From Streptomyces solicavernae (lineage in GTDB: Bacteria; Actinomycetota; Actinomycetes; Streptomycetales; Streptomycetaceae), in the NCBI RefSeq assembly GCF_029968095.1, contig NZ_JASCIR010000014.1:95552-159551 (forward strand): a stretch of 64,000 nucleotides of DNA, in the 5' to 3' direction. Under the pieces are notes generated by a model that made no database searches, had not been told where the DNA came from, and saw only the letters and a list, made by a program, of their open reading frames with translations. Every line of letters begins with the position of its first letter. Position 1 is the stretch's first letter. The translations under genes and the position numbers were made by a program. Of this stretch, positions 8,332 to 16,104 are shown piece after piece.

Positions 8332-9220
8332 CGGAGTCCCGCACCACCCGCTCGCACAGCTCGTGCGTCGCGAGGGCGTCCCGGGCGCTGAGCACCCGCC
8401 CGGCGCGCACCGCGTCGAGGAACGCGAGGACCGCCTGCTCGATGCCGCGCTGCCGGGCCACCGGGACCCAGTCGCCGCGCCTGCGGACGGTCGGCTGCCC
8501 CTTGTGGTCGATGACCTCGGCGAGGTTGCGCACCTCGCGCTTGGTGTCCTGGCCGGAGACCTCCAGGATCTCCTCGGTGGAGCCGCTGAGCCGGTTCATG
8601 ATGCCGAGCGCGGTGAAGCCGTCCCCGGCGAGCTGCAGCACCACGTGGTGCAGCAGCCCGTCCCGTACGCGCGCCCGCACGGAGACGTCGTCGACCGGTC
8701 CGGGCGCGAGGAAGCGCAGCGTGTCGACGACGTGGATGAAGTCGTCGAGCACCAGCGTCCGCGGGTCCTCGGGCAGCCCGATCCGGTTCTTCTGCATCAC
8801 GATCAGCTCGCGCGGATGCTCGACGCACTGCGCGTACGCGGGCGCGAGGCGGCGGTTGAAGCCCACGGCGAGGCTGACGTTCCGCTCCTCGGCGAGCTCC
8901 ACGAGCCGCTCGGACTCGGCGAGTTCGTACGCGAGCGGCTTGTCGACGTACGTGGGCACGCCCGCTTCGAGGAGCCGTGTGACGAGGTCGGGGTGTGTGG
9001 CCGTCGGCGCGTGCACGAAGGCGGCGTCGAGGCCCTGCGCGATCAGCCCGTCGAGGTCGGCGTGGCACTGCCCGGCCGGCACCCGGTGTGCGGCGGCGAC
9101 GCGTTCGAGGGTGGCGGGCGTGCGCGTCTGCAGGTGCAGCTCGACCCCGGGAAGGGTGCCGAGGACCGGCAGATAGGCCTTCTGCGCGATGTCGCCGAGC
9201 CCGATGCAGCCGACCTTCAC
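8306..9220 (-). CDS. Gfo/Idh/MocA family oxidoreductase
   Basis: 304 residues from GTG at 9220, chosen because AGGGAG precedes it and the Rossmann fold starts immediately (VKVGCIGLGDIAQKAYLP). A family-typical DKPLAYELAESERLVELAEE segment follows near residue 94, where the Lys of the DKP motif (EKP in many members) is conserved, and the C-terminal alpha/beta domain has GFNRRLAPAY and DDFIHVVDTL. Members oxidise or reduce sugars, inositols and related polyols with NAD(P). No sugar cluster surrounds it, so the substrate cannot be stated. It overlaps the lnt 3' end by 26 bases. Confidence 0.9.
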   Translation of the reverse strand: MKVGCIGLGDIAQKAYLPVLGTLPGVELHLQTRTPATLERVAAAHRVPAGQCHADLDGLIAQGLDAAFVHAPTATHPDLVTRLLEAGVPTYVDKPLAYELAESERLVELAEERNVSLAVGFNRRLAPAYAQCVEHPRELIVMQKNRIGLPEDPRTLVLDDFIHVVDTLRFLAPGPVDDVSVRARVRDGLLHHVVLQLAGDGFTALGIMNRLSGSTEEILEVSGQDTKREVRNLAEVIDHKGQPTVRRRGDWVPVARQRGIEQAVLAFLDAVRAGRVLSARDALATHELCERVVRDSVTAGAPGA

Positions 9221-9294
9221 GTGCGTGCTCCCTGCTGTTCCCGGTGGATGTTCGGGAAGCATACGTGCCGCTCAGGAAGGGGGCCGCCGCCCGG

Positions 9295-10473
9295 TCAGCT
9301 CCGGGCCTTTGGCGGGTTCCAGTCCAGGATGCCGTCGAGCGTGCGCAGCACGAGGTTCGGGCCGAGCCGGTGCACGCCCGCGATCAGCGCGTTCCGCAGC
9401 AGGGTCACGGGGCGGCTGCGGGGCGTGGTGTTGATCCGGCCCGTGCGGTACGCCCGGGCGACGACGTCCATTGTGCGCGGCAGCCGCTCCGCCGAGTACG
9501 CGGCCAGGCCGGGGCCCGGGTCCCCGTCGGGGTCTGCGGGGCCGACGTGGTGGGCGAGGACCACCGCGTCCTCGACGGCCTGGTTGCCGCCCTGGCCGAG
9601 GCTCGGCGTCATGGCGTGCGCCGCGTCGCCGAGGAGCGCGACCCGGCCCTTGTGGTACGCGGGCAGCGCCTCGCGCATGGAGTACACGTCGTGCCGCAGG
9701 ATCTGCTCGGGCGTCACAGCGGCGAGGATCTCCGGGATCGGCTCGTGCCAGTGGCCGAACCTCCGCAGCAGCTCGGCCCGTTCGCCGCCGGGCGACGGTT
9801 GGCCGGCGGGCACTCCGGCCGCCGCGTACGCGTACGCCCGTCCGTCCTTCATCAGGTGCGAGCCCCACAGCTCGCCGCTCCCCCACGTCTCGTGCGAGCC
9901 GAAGTGCCTCTCGGGCGCGGGCACGACGACCCGCCAGGTGGTGAACCCCGCGTACGCCGGGCCGGGGTGGCCGGGGAACAGGGCGGAGCGGACCCCGGAG
10001 TTGATGCCGTCGGCGCCGACGACGAGCTCGGCCTCCAGGTCGCCGTCGTCGGTCGTGACGGTGGCGGGCTGGCCGGGTCCGCCCGGGTCGGTGAGGCGCG
10101 CGGCCAGACCGGTGCGGACGGACTCCTTCGGCAGCCGGGAACAGAGCACGTCGACCAGGGTCGCGCGGTGCAGCAGGACGAGCTTGCCGCCGAAGCGTTC
10201 GGCCAGGGCCTCGCTGCTGGTGCGGCAGAGCCAGCGGCCGCCGGGCGTGCGCAGTCCGCCGTCGGACTGCCAGGCGGCGAGGTCGCGGATCTGGTCGCCG
10301 AGACCGATGACGTCGAGGGCGCGCTGGGCGTTGGGCGCGAGGGAGATGCCGGCGCCGACGGGTTCCAGGGCGGGCGAGCGCTCCAGGACGGTCACCGCCC
10401 AGCCCTGCTGGTGCAGCACGGCGGCCGCGGTGAGACCGCCGACACCGCCTCCGATCACGAGGGCACGGGCCAT
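9295..10473 (-). CDS. FAD-dependent monooxygenase (PHBH fold)
   Basis: 392 residues. The N-terminal dinucleotide motif is RALVIGGGVGGLTAAAVL (residues 3-20). The mid-protein motif VVGADGINSGVRSAL (about residue 151) and the FAD-ribityl motif LLGDAAHAMTPSLGQGGNQAVED (about 275-297) complete the class A flavoprotein aromatic hydroxylase signature. The neighbouring TetR gene is divergent and two copies of a likely TetR operator lie between them, which points to inducible expression. It is next to the kynurenine locus but is annotated here only generically; kynurenine or anthranilate hydroxylation is possible but unproven. Known bacterial kynurenine 3-monooxygenases are longer, with a C-terminal helical extension I do not see. 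Confidence 0.9.
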   Translation of the reverse strand: MARALVIGGGVGGLTAAAVLHQQGWAVTVLERSPALEPVGAGISLAPNAQRALDVIGLGDQIRDLAAWQSDGGLRTPGGRWLCRTSSEALAERFGGKLVLLHRATLVDVLCSRLPKESVRTGLAARLTDPGGPGQPATVTTDDGDLEAELVVGADGINSGVRSALFPGHPGPAYAGFTTWRVVVPAPERHFGSHETWGSGELWGSHLMKDGRAYAYAAAGVPAGQPSPGGERAELLRRFGHWHEPIPEILAAVTPEQILRHDVYSMREALPAYHKGRVALLGDAAHAMTPSLGQGGNQAVEDAVVLAHHVGPADPDGDPGPGLAAYSAERLPRTMDVVARAYRTGRINTTPRSRPVTLLRNALIAGVHRLGPNLVLRTLDGILDWNPPKARS

Positions 10474-10488
10474 GACTCCTCCTGGGCA

Positions 10489-10534
10489 ACTACACCTGTA
10501 GTGAGTACGCGTACGAGGCTACTACACCTGTAGT
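10489..10534. promoter_or_regulatory. two TetR-type operators between monooxygenase and regulator
   Basis: Two identical copies of ACTACACCTGTAGT (10489-10502 and 10521-10534), an interrupted palindrome with 6-bp arms, lie 32 bp apart centre to centre, about three helical turns. A perfect palindrome GTACGCGTAC (10505-10514) sits between them. The downstream copy ends just before a TAGGCT -10 box (10544-10549) of the TetR gene; the other abuts the ribosome binding site of the monooxygenase. This fits autorepression plus repression of the divergent gene. Confidence 0.8.
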
Positions 10535-10555
10535 CGGACCCGGTAGGCTGCCCCC

Positions 10556-11173
10556 ATGCCCGAACGCACCGCCCGCCCTGCCCCCTCCGCCAAGCTCTCC
10601 CGAGCCGAGCTGATCGCCGACACCGCGATCGCCCTGCTCGCCGAGCGCGGTATGCGGGGCCTCACCCATCGCGCCGTCGACGAGGCGGCGGGGCTGCCGC
10701 AGGGCTCCACCTCCAATCACGCGCGCACCCGGCTCGCCCTCCTGGAGGCGACCGTGCGACGGCAGGCGGAACGCGAGGCGCAGTCGCTGATGCCGGCCGA
10801 GGCCCCGGACCCGGCGGACGGCGCCGCGGCCCTGGCCGGCACCCTCGCCCTCGCCCTCGCCCTGCACCGCGCCCTCACCGAGCAGCGCGAACTGACCGTC
10901 TCCCGCTACGAGTTGGCCCTCGAAGCGACCCGGCGGCCCGAGCTGCGCGCGTTCTACGACCAGCAGGGCGCCCGGTTCCGCACCACGATCGAGGCCATGC
11001 TCACGGCGGCCGGCTCGCCCGACCCCCGCCGCCACACCCTCTCCCTGGTGGCGTGGAGCGAGGGCCTGATGTTCTCCTGCGCGGCCGGCTCGTACCACGC
11101 GGAGGTCCCGTCCCTGGACGAACTGCGGCTCGGATTCGGCGAGTTGCTGGGCGGAATGGCGGGCCTCCGGTAA
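10556..11173 (+). CDS. TetR family transcriptional regulator
   Basis: 205 residues. The N-terminal helix-turn-helix is clear: KLSRAELIADTAIALLAERGMRGLTHRAVDEAAGLPQGSTSNHART (about residues 13-59), which is the TetR_N pattern, with a PQGSTSNH recognition helix close to that of YxaF/RutR-like regulators. The C-terminal half is the helical ligand domain. A TAGGCT box 7 bases before the ATG suggests a leaderless transcript. Its target is most likely the divergent FAD monooxygenase. The last codons (MAGLR-stop) are inside a 21-bp tandem repeat. Confidence 0.93.
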   Translation: MPERTARPAPSAKLSRAELIADTAIALLAERGMRGLTHRAVDEAAGLPQGSTSNHARTRLALLEATVRRQAEREAQSLMPAEAPDPADGAAALAGTLALALALHRALTEQRELTVSRYELALEATRRPELRAFYDQQGARFRTTIEAMLTAAGSPDPRRHTLSLVAWSEGLMFSCAAGSYHAEVPSLDELRLGFGELLGGMAGLR

Positions 11174-11223
11174 CCGATGGTGGGCCTCCGGTGACCGATG
11201 GCGGGACTCAGGTGACCCGGGAG
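11161..11223. repeat. 21-bp x3 tandem repeat joining the TetR and kynU stop codons
   Basis: Three 21-bp units begin at 11161, 11182 and 11203. Read on the plus strand they give MAGLR-stop, then PMVGLR-stop, then PMAGLR-stop, all in the same frame, so the end of the TetR gene with its stop codon has been triplicated. The third unit also contains the kynU stop on the minus strand (11208-11210). The last copy is the most diverged. Confidence 0.93.
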
Positions 11224-12449
11224 CGGCCGGCGTGGCGGGCGTCGCGCCACGCCTCGGTGGACAGCACCTCGCGCAGCACCTGCACCGCGTCCCACACGTC
11301 CACGTAGCGCACGTAGAGCGGGGTGAACCCGAAGCGCATCAGGTCGGGAGCACGGAAGTCGCCGATGACGCCGCGGTCGATCAGCGCCCGCATGACGGGA
11401 TACCCGTCCGCGTGCCGGACGGCGACCTGGCTGCCGCGGTCGTCCGCCGCGCGCGGGGAGGCGATCTCCAGGCCGAAACCGGCGCACTCCTGCTCGACGA
11501 GTTCGATGAACAGGTCCGTCATCCGGCGGCTCTTGGCCCGCAGTAGACCGAGGTCGACCCGCTCCCACACGTCGAGGCTCGCTTCCAGCGGCGCGTACGA
11601 GAGCAGATGCGGGGTGCTGCAGCGGAAGCGGGTGATGCCGTCGGCCGGGCGGTAGTCGGTGGTGAACGCGAACGGGTCGGCGTGGCCGTGCCAGCCGGAC
11701 AGCGGCTGCTCCGCCGCGTCCTGGTGGCGCGCGGCGGCGTAGAGGAAGGCCGGCGAACCGGGGCCGCCGTTGAGGTACTTGTAGGTGCAGCCCACGGCGA
11801 AGTCGGCCCGGCAGGCGCCGAGGCGGACCGGGAGCGCGCCGGCCGTGTGGCAGAGGTCCCACACGACGAGGGCGCCGTGCCGGTGCGCGAGTTCGGTGAT
11901 CGCGGCCATGTCGTGCAGCCGCCCGGTGCGGTAGTCGACGTGGCTCAGGACGACGACCGCCACGTCCTCGTCGATCGCCTGCTCGACGGTGAGCCCGCCC
12001 TCCGCTATGAGGCGGCGCTGATAGCCGTCGAGCAGGCCGGTGGCACCCTCCATCATGTAGAGGTCAGTGGGGAAGCTGCTCGCCTCGGAGACCACCACCT
12101 TGCGGTCGGGGCGCAGGCCGAGGGCGGCGGTGAAGACCTTGAACAGGTTGACCGAGGTGGAGTCGCAGACCACGACCTCGCCCGCCTCGGCGCCGATCAG
12201 CGGGGCGATGCGCTCGCCGACCGCGCTCGGCTTGTCGAACCAGCCGGCGTCGTTCCAGCTGCGGATGAGGCCCTGGCCCCACTCGGTCTCGACCATCTCG
12301 GCGACCCGGGCCGCCGCGCCCCTCGGCAGGGCGCCGAGGGAGTTGCCATCCAGGTAGGTGACGCCTTCCGGGAGGACGAACTCCTCGCGGAAGAACGCGA
12401 GCGGGTCGTCGGCGTCGTACTGCTCGCACTGGGCGCGGGTGGTGGGCAT
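11208..12449 (-). CDS. kynU: kynureninase
   Basis: 413 residues, normal for the family. This PLP enzyme hydrolyses kynurenine or 3-hydroxykynurenine to anthranilate or 3-hydroxyanthranilate plus alanine. Recognisable blocks are YLDGNSLGALPRG (residues 30-42), CDSTSVNLFKV (near 95), SHVDYRTGRLHDM (near 166), WDLCHTAGALPV (near 195) and the PLP-lysine segment CTYKYLNGGPGSPAFLY (near 220). It is the last gene of an operon with the MBL-fold hydrolase 44 bases and the APC permease about 940 bases upstream, and it is transcribed away from the LysR gene. The plus-strand operon begins with the expected downstream enzymes. Confidence 0.95.
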   Translation of the reverse strand: MPTTRAQCEQYDADDPLAFFREEFVLPEGVTYLDGNSLGALPRGAAARVAEMVETEWGQGLIRSWNDAGWFDKPSAVGERIAPLIGAEAGEVVVCDSTSVNLFKVFTAALGLRPDRKVVVSEASSFPTDLYMMEGATGLLDGYQRRLIAEGGLTVEQAIDEDVAVVVLSHVDYRTGRLHDMAAITELAHRHGALVVWDLCHTAGALPVRLGACRADFAVGCTYKYLNGGPGSPAFLYAAARHQDAAEQPLSGWHGHADPFAFTTDYRPADGITRFRCSTPHLLSYAPLEASLDVWERVDLGLLRAKSRRMTDLFIELVEQECAGFGLEIASPRAADDRGSQVAVRHADGYPVMRALIDRGVIGDFRAPDLMRFGFTPLYVRYVDVWDAVQVLREVLSTEAWRDARHAGRSRVT

Positions 12450-12493
12450 CGGGTTTCTCTCTTCCGTTCTCTTCTGTCGGTGAGGGGTTCGGG

Positions 12494-13333
12494 TCAGACA
12501 GTCATCAGGTCGTGGCCGACGACGACCTCGCCGTCGAAACCCTTCGCGGCGTGCTTGCGCCAGGTCTCGTCGGGAATGTCGACGTCCGTCGGGACGAAGT
12601 GGGACAGCACGAGCTTCCCCACCCCGGCCTCCTGGGCGAGCGCGCCGACCCGGTCGACGTCGGTGTGGCTGGCCAGCAGGTGCTGCCGCAGGGTCCTGCC
12701 GTTGAACCCGGCGACCATCGCGTCGACGGCGGGCAGGTACATCACCTCGTGCACCAGGACGTCCGCGCCCGCGGCGAGCCGGACCAGGTTCCGCGAGGGC
12801 GCGGTGTCACCGGAGATGACGATCGAGCGGTCGGCCGTGTCGAACCGGTAGGCGAGGGCGGTGGCGATCGGCGGGTGGTGCACGAGCGTCGCGGTCACGC
12901 GTACGTTCTCGTCCTCGTGCACGACGCGCTCCTCGGTGACCTCGGTCGGCGCGATCAGGTCGTCCAGCGGCGGCAGGCCCTCGTCGGCGATGCGGGTGTC
13001 GATGTCGAACCGGTTCATGGCCAGGAACTGCTCGGTCATCCGGGTCAGCGGCGGCGGCCCGTAGGCGGGCACCCGGTGTTCGAGGTTGGCCGCCCAGGCG
13101 AGCAGGAACAGGTTGCCGTAGTCGGCGTTGTGGTCGGAGTGGTGGTGCGTGAGGAACACCCCGTGCAGGGAGTCCAACGGCACCCCGGCCAGGGCCAGTT
13201 GGCGGGCCACGCCGTTGCCGCAGTCGATGACATAGCTCGCCCCGTCCACGACGACGACCTGGGCGGGGGCGCTCCGGGTCCGCTTGGGGGCCGGTCCGGC
13301 GGCGGTGCCGAGGAGGATCAGTTCCGTACTCAT
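12494..13333 (-). CDS. metallo-beta-lactamase fold hydrolase in the kynurenine operon
   Basis: 279 residues. The zinc motif THHHSDHNADYG (about residues 61-72) is the HxHxDH signature; further ligands are probably the His/Asp in ISGDTAPSRNL (about 173-183) and the late SHFVP (about 244). The layout is RNase Z/arylsulfatase-like (an early DCGNGV turn, residues 38-43), as in small-molecule esterases and amidases of this superfamily. No signal peptide is seen. It sits between the APC permease and kynU with gaps of 57 and 44 bases, so it is very likely cotranscribed. One possible role is a substitute for kynurenine formamidase, which is otherwise missing; this is inference only. Confidence 0.9.
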   Translation of the reverse strand: MSTELILLGTAAGPAPKRTRSAPAQVVVVDGASYVIDCGNGVARQLALAGVPLDSLHGVFLTHHHSDHNADYGNLFLLAWAANLEHRVPAYGPPPLTRMTEQFLAMNRFDIDTRIADEGLPPLDDLIAPTEVTEERVVHEDENVRVTATLVHHPPIATALAYRFDTADRSIVISGDTAPSRNLVRLAAGADVLVHEVMYLPAVDAMVAGFNGRTLRQHLLASHTDVDRVGALAQEAGVGKLVLSHFVPTDVDIPDETWRKHAAKGFDGEVVVGHDLMTV

Positions 13334-13390
13334 GTGGTGCTCCTGGGAGGCGGGTTGCGGGGAGATGTGGGGGGGCTGGTCTTTTTGGGG

Positions 13391-14785
13391 TCAGCCTGCA
13401 GTGCGCTCCGCGGAGGGCTGCTCGGCCGGAGCGTCCCCTGCGCCGCCCGCCGCACGGGCCCGTACGACCGCCGCTGCGTGTCCGCGGCGCGCCGACCACA
13501 CGGCGATGCCGAGCAGCAGCCAGCTGACCAGGGCGACGACGGCCGGCCCGGTGAGCTTGTCGACGAGCAGGTAGGCCTGCACGGCGAGCACGGCCGTGCC
13601 CAGGGCCACGGTGGCGACGTGCAGACGCCACGGCATCCGGAACGGGGCGGCCGCGTACAGGTCCGGGTAGCGGGAGCGCAGCCGGCAGGACGAGATGATC
13701 ATGATGGCAAGCATCGGCGTGGCCGCGACCGACACCATGCCTGCGATGGCCGCGACGCTGAACCCGGTCAGGACCGGGACGGCGCCGATGAGGTAGAGGC
13801 CGAACAGCAGCCAGTGCGGGGTGCCGTACCGCTGGTTGACCGCGCCGAGCCGCTCCGGCAGCCAGCCGTCGCCGATGGCGGCGAGCACCGGCTTGGTCGC
13901 GGTGAGCAGCAGCGAGTTCATGTGGCCGACGACGGACGCGAGCGCGCCGCCCAGGATGAAGAAGGCGAAGACGCCGGGCGACAGGATGTGGTCGGCGACG
14001 ACCGACATCGGCTTGCCCGCGACGTCGGGCACGGGGAGCACGCCGACGGACGGGATGGCGAGGAAGACGTAGAGGACGGCGGACAGGACGATGCCGCCGA
14101 TCATCGACAGCGGGATGTCCCGGCCCGGCCGCTTCATCTCCCGGCCCAGCTCGGCGACGTAGGTGCTGCCGGTGACTGCGAACGTGAGCAGGGCGGCCGC
14201 GGTGAGCAGGTTCCCGACGCCCTGCGGTGCGACGTCGCCGATCGTGCCCCACTCCACCTGCGGCAGTCCGGCGAACCCGTAGAGCAGGAACGCCGCGAGC
14301 ATCACGAAGGCGAGCACGATGCCGAGGCGGTTGGAGAACGCGGCTCCGGCCAGGTTCGCGAGGAAGAACACGGTGATCAGGCCGAGCGCGAGCGGCCGGG
14401 CCGGCACGGACGGAACCAGGCTGTGCAGGTAGTCCGCGCCCGCGAGGGCCATCAGGCTCAGTTGGATGGTGACGAGCACCGAGAACCACATGGTGGTGAA
14501 GCCCAGGGACGGCGAGATGAGGCGCGCGGCGTAGCTGTACCGGCCGCCGGTGACCGGCATGGCGCTCCCGAGCACCGCGACCGGCAGGGAGTAGATGATC
14601 ACCATCCCGGCGGCCATGGCGAAGGCCAGGGGCGCGCCGCCCCCGGTCAGCGCGATGGCGACGCCCATGAGGGCGATGACCCCGCCGCCCACGATCTGGT
14701 GGAAGGAGACGCCGAGCGCCTGGGGCAGCGTGATGCTGCGTTTCAGGTTGGCCTCGACGTCGGGTACGCGTATTGGGGATGTCAT
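13391..14785 (-). CDS. APC family amino-acid permease
   Basis: 464 residues with about twelve hydrophobic helices, in the amino acid-polyamine-organocation superfamily. The first helix motif, GVSFHQIVGGGVIALMGVAIALTGGGAP (residues 25-52), and the TGSTYVAELGREMKRPGRDIPLSM block (about 206-229) are typical. It is the first gene of the minus-strand operon with the MBL hydrolase and kynU, so kynurenine, 3-hydroxykynurenine, tryptophan or (hydroxy)anthranilate are the most likely substrates. This placement, with no tryptophan dioxygenase, suggests that the pathway starts from an imported aromatic compound. Confidence 0.9.
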   Translation of the reverse strand: MTSPIRVPDVEANLKRSITLPQALGVSFHQIVGGGVIALMGVAIALTGGGAPLAFAMAAGMVIIYSLPVAVLGSAMPVTGGRYSYAARLISPSLGFTTMWFSVLVTIQLSLMALAGADYLHSLVPSVPARPLALGLITVFFLANLAGAAFSNRLGIVLAFVMLAAFLLYGFAGLPQVEWGTIGDVAPQGVGNLLTAAALLTFAVTGSTYVAELGREMKRPGRDIPLSMIGGIVLSAVLYVFLAIPSVGVLPVPDVAGKPMSVVADHILSPGVFAFFILGGALASVVGHMNSLLLTATKPVLAAIGDGWLPERLGAVNQRYGTPHWLLFGLYLIGAVPVLTGFSVAAIAGMVSVAATPMLAIMIISSCRLRSRYPDLYAAAPFRMPWRLHVATVALGTAVLAVQAYLLVDKLTGPAVVALVSWLLLGIAVWSARRGHAAAVVRARAAGGAGDAPAEQPSAERTAG

Positions 14786-14960
14786 GCGTCCCTGCTCTCT
14801 ACGGGGATACGGGATCCTCGGTGACGGCTACGGTCGGGGGTGAGGGCGCCCCGGAGCGCTTCCCCGCCCCGGCCCGCCCAGGTGTGCTCGCCGCCACATC
14901 GTGAGGGTCATGGTGGCCCCCCGCAGCCATGCCCGGCCAATGCCAACTTGGCCGCGCCCC

Positions 14961-15000
14961 ATAGCCATCAGGGCATATCATCCCGCGCCGTCAGGGCATA
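14961..15000. promoter_or_regulatory. candidate LysR binding repeats in the divergent control region
   Basis: The 225-bp gap between the permease and lysR starts contains two direct copies of TCAGGGCATA (14968-14977 and 14991-15000), 23 bp apart, about two helical turns. The first is preceded by ATAGCCA, giving an imperfect inverted motif. The second copy ends about 11 bases before the lysR ATG, where autoregulation is plausible. The rest of the gap is featureless to me. Confidence 0.5.
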
Positions 15001-15010
15001 ACCTCCCCGC

Positions 15011-15937
15011 ATGGACCTGCCCCGCCTGCTGGACGGACGCCTGAAGCTCCGTCACCTGATTCTCGTCGACGCGCTCACAGAGCAGGGCAGCGTCGTCGGC
15101 GCCGCCGCCTCGCTGCACGTCACCCAGCCGGTGGTGACCCGGGGGCTGCACGACCTGGAGGCCATCCTCGGCGTCTCGCTGTACGACCGCGGGCCGCGCG
15201 GCATCACCCCCACCGTGTACGGCGCCGCCTTCACCGACCATGCGCGCGCGGTCCTCGCCCAGCTGGGGCAGGCGGCCCGGCACGTGGTCGAGATCGCGGA
15301 CGCCGACCGGGGCACGGTCAACGTCGGCATCCACCTCGCCGGGTCCAACCTGCTGCTGCCGCGCGCCATCGCGGCCGTCAAGACCCGGCACCCGCTGCTG
15401 ACTGTCGTGGTCCGCGAGGCGACCCCGGAGGCTCTGCTGGTCGACCTGGAGGCGGGCCGCATCGACCTGATCCTCGGCCGGCTGACCTCGCTCGGCGGCG
15501 AGAGCACCGTCCGCGAACGCCTCTACGAGGAGTCCGTGCAGGTCGTGGTCGGCGCCGCACACCCGCTGACCGGGCGGCCGGAGGTCTCGCTCCCTGACCT
15601 CGTGGCGCACCCGTGGATCCTGCCCGGGACGGAGACGGTGCTGCGTCGCGAGCTGGAGGAGTTCTTCGTCCGCAACGGTGTGGCGCTGCCGGAGAACCGG
15701 GTGGAGTGCACGTCGTTCCTCACCGTGCGCCAGCTCCTGGTCGACACCGACGCCGTCGCCGTACTGCCGGGCCTGATCGGCCGGGGCGACCCTCGCCTGG
15801 CCACGCTGCCCGTCCCGCTCGACCCCATCGGGCACAGCGTCGGGGTCACCCTGCCCGCGGGGCGCCCGCTCGGCCCTTCGGCGCAGAAGCTGCTGACCAC
15901 GTTGAGGTCGGTGGCGGGCGAGCTGGACGCGCGCTGA
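15011..15937 (+). CDS. LysR family regulator of the kynurenine/2-aminomuconate locus
   Basis: 308 residues. The winged helix-turn-helix is LKLRHLILVDALTEQGSVVGAAASLHVTQPVVTRGLHDLEAILG (about residues 13-56). The pattern H-LI-DAL-EQGSV-AA resembles PcaQ/GalR-type LysR regulators of aromatic catabolism. The periplasmic-binding-protein-like effector domain follows from about residue 90 (GTVNVGIHLAGSNLLLP). It is placed between the two divergent catabolic operons, so it most likely activates both in response to a pathway intermediate. It ends 167 bases before the dehydrogenase gene. Confidence 0.92.
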   Translation: MDLPRLLDGRLKLRHLILVDALTEQGSVVGAAASLHVTQPVVTRGLHDLEAILGVSLYDRGPRGITPTVYGAAFTDHARAVLAQLGQAARHVVEIADADRGTVNVGIHLAGSNLLLPRAIAAVKTRHPLLTVVVREATPEALLVDLEAGRIDLILGRLTSLGGESTVRERLYEESVQVVVGAAHPLTGRPEVSLPDLVAHPWILPGTETVLRRELEEFFVRNGVALPENRVECTSFLTVRQLLVDTDAVAVLPGLIGRGDPRLATLPVPLDPIGHSVGVTLPAGRPLGPSAQKLLTTLRSVAGELDAR

Positions 15938-16008
15938 ACGGGCGGTCGTACGGACGCACACCCGTCGTGGCGATCGAGGGCGCGCCGCAGCTCCCATGCC
16001 CGTTCGGC

Positions 16009-16052
16009 TATAGCTCAGACGCAAATTGACATTAGACAGACATAGATCGCCT
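16009..16052 (+). promoter_or_regulatory. AT-rich control region before the catabolic operon
   Basis: This AT-rich island in a GC-rich region contains CTATAG (16009-16014), TTGACA (16026-16031, a perfect -35 hexamer) and the near-direct repeat GACATTAGACAGACATAG. I cannot place a -10 at ideal spacing. It is the likely promoter and LysR activation site of the six-gene operon starting at 16105. Confidence 0.45.
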
Positions 16053-16104
16053 GGCGGATGCTCCTCGTGCGGACCGAGAGTCGACGAGCAAGGGGCACAT
16101 CACG

